5,511 nucleotides of DNA from Bacillota bacterium (GTDB taxonomy: Bacteria; Bacillota; Clostridia; DSM-8532): the NCBI GenBank assembly GCA_023459915.1, contig JAEWSN010000014.1, forward strand, positions 1-5,511, given 5' to 3'. A program made the translations under genes and the position numbers. Below are positions 5,477 to 5,511 of this stretch, one piece after another. Numbering within the stretch: position 1 is the stretch's first letter; each line of letters starts with the position of its first letter. The notes under the pieces were generated by a model. The model had not been told where the DNA came from. It was given only the letters and a program-made list of their open reading frames with translations, and ran no database searches.

Positions 5477-5511
5477 TCCATAAAGCCATCATTGACATGC
5501 CAACCCCAAAC

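Noticed and set aside
1..5511. CRISPR array, insertion sequence, toxin-antitoxin pair, phage or attachment site next to the tRNA genes
   Set aside because: No spaced repeats, transposase, integrase or partial tRNA duplication was found. All long frames are accounted for by housekeeping and copper genes plus the TPR gene.

Overview
The window looks like ordinary chromosomal DNA from a moderately high-G+C bacterium, most probably a member of the Bacillota. The evidence is the MnmA sequence (GCCSLADVEDAR, NPCLACN and DSQDIC blocks of the clostridial/bacillar type), a two-HMA CopA with a separate CopZ, a CsoR-type operator in front of copA, and a tRNA-Thr ending in UCCA. This placement is an inference from remembered family features; no search was possible.

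Layout, left to right. (1) Bases 1-736, minus strand: the 5' part of a tetratricopeptide-repeat (TPR) protein gene that runs off the left edge. (2) Bases 849-1290, minus strand: a complete tRNA transcription unit, read right to left as a strong sigma-70 promoter, tRNA-Glu(CUC), a 12-bp hairpin, tRNA-Asp(GUC), tRNA-Thr(UGU), and an intrinsic terminator with a UUCG loop. (3) Bases 1353-2411, minus strand: mnmA (trmU), the tRNA 2-thiouridylase. (4) Bases 2412-2568: a divergent control region with a probable mnmA promoter on the minus strand and a copA promoter on the plus strand, whose -10 box overlaps a CsoR-like dyad. (5) Bases 2569-5163 and 5255-5476, plus strand: copA (Cu+ exporting P1B-type ATPase) and copZ (Cu+ chaperone), probably one copper-inducible operon.

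How the genes work together: CopZ would carry Cu(I) to CopA for export, with a CsoR repressor encoded elsewhere sensing Cu(I). The tRNA unit and mnmA both serve translation, although none of the three tRNAs has the anticodon of a known MnmA substrate.

I see no phage, CRISPR, transposase or clearly new multi-gene system. The items most worth a second look are small-scale sequence structures: a 13-15 bp palindrome (GGGGTCAGACCCC) present three times, once inside mnmA and once supplying its stop codon; an Ala/Thr-rich insert in CopA built from in-frame 12-bp tandem repeats; a 29-bp direct duplication of the copA 3' end; a perfect hairpin between two tRNA genes; and a G-G mismatch in the T-stem of tRNA-Thr.
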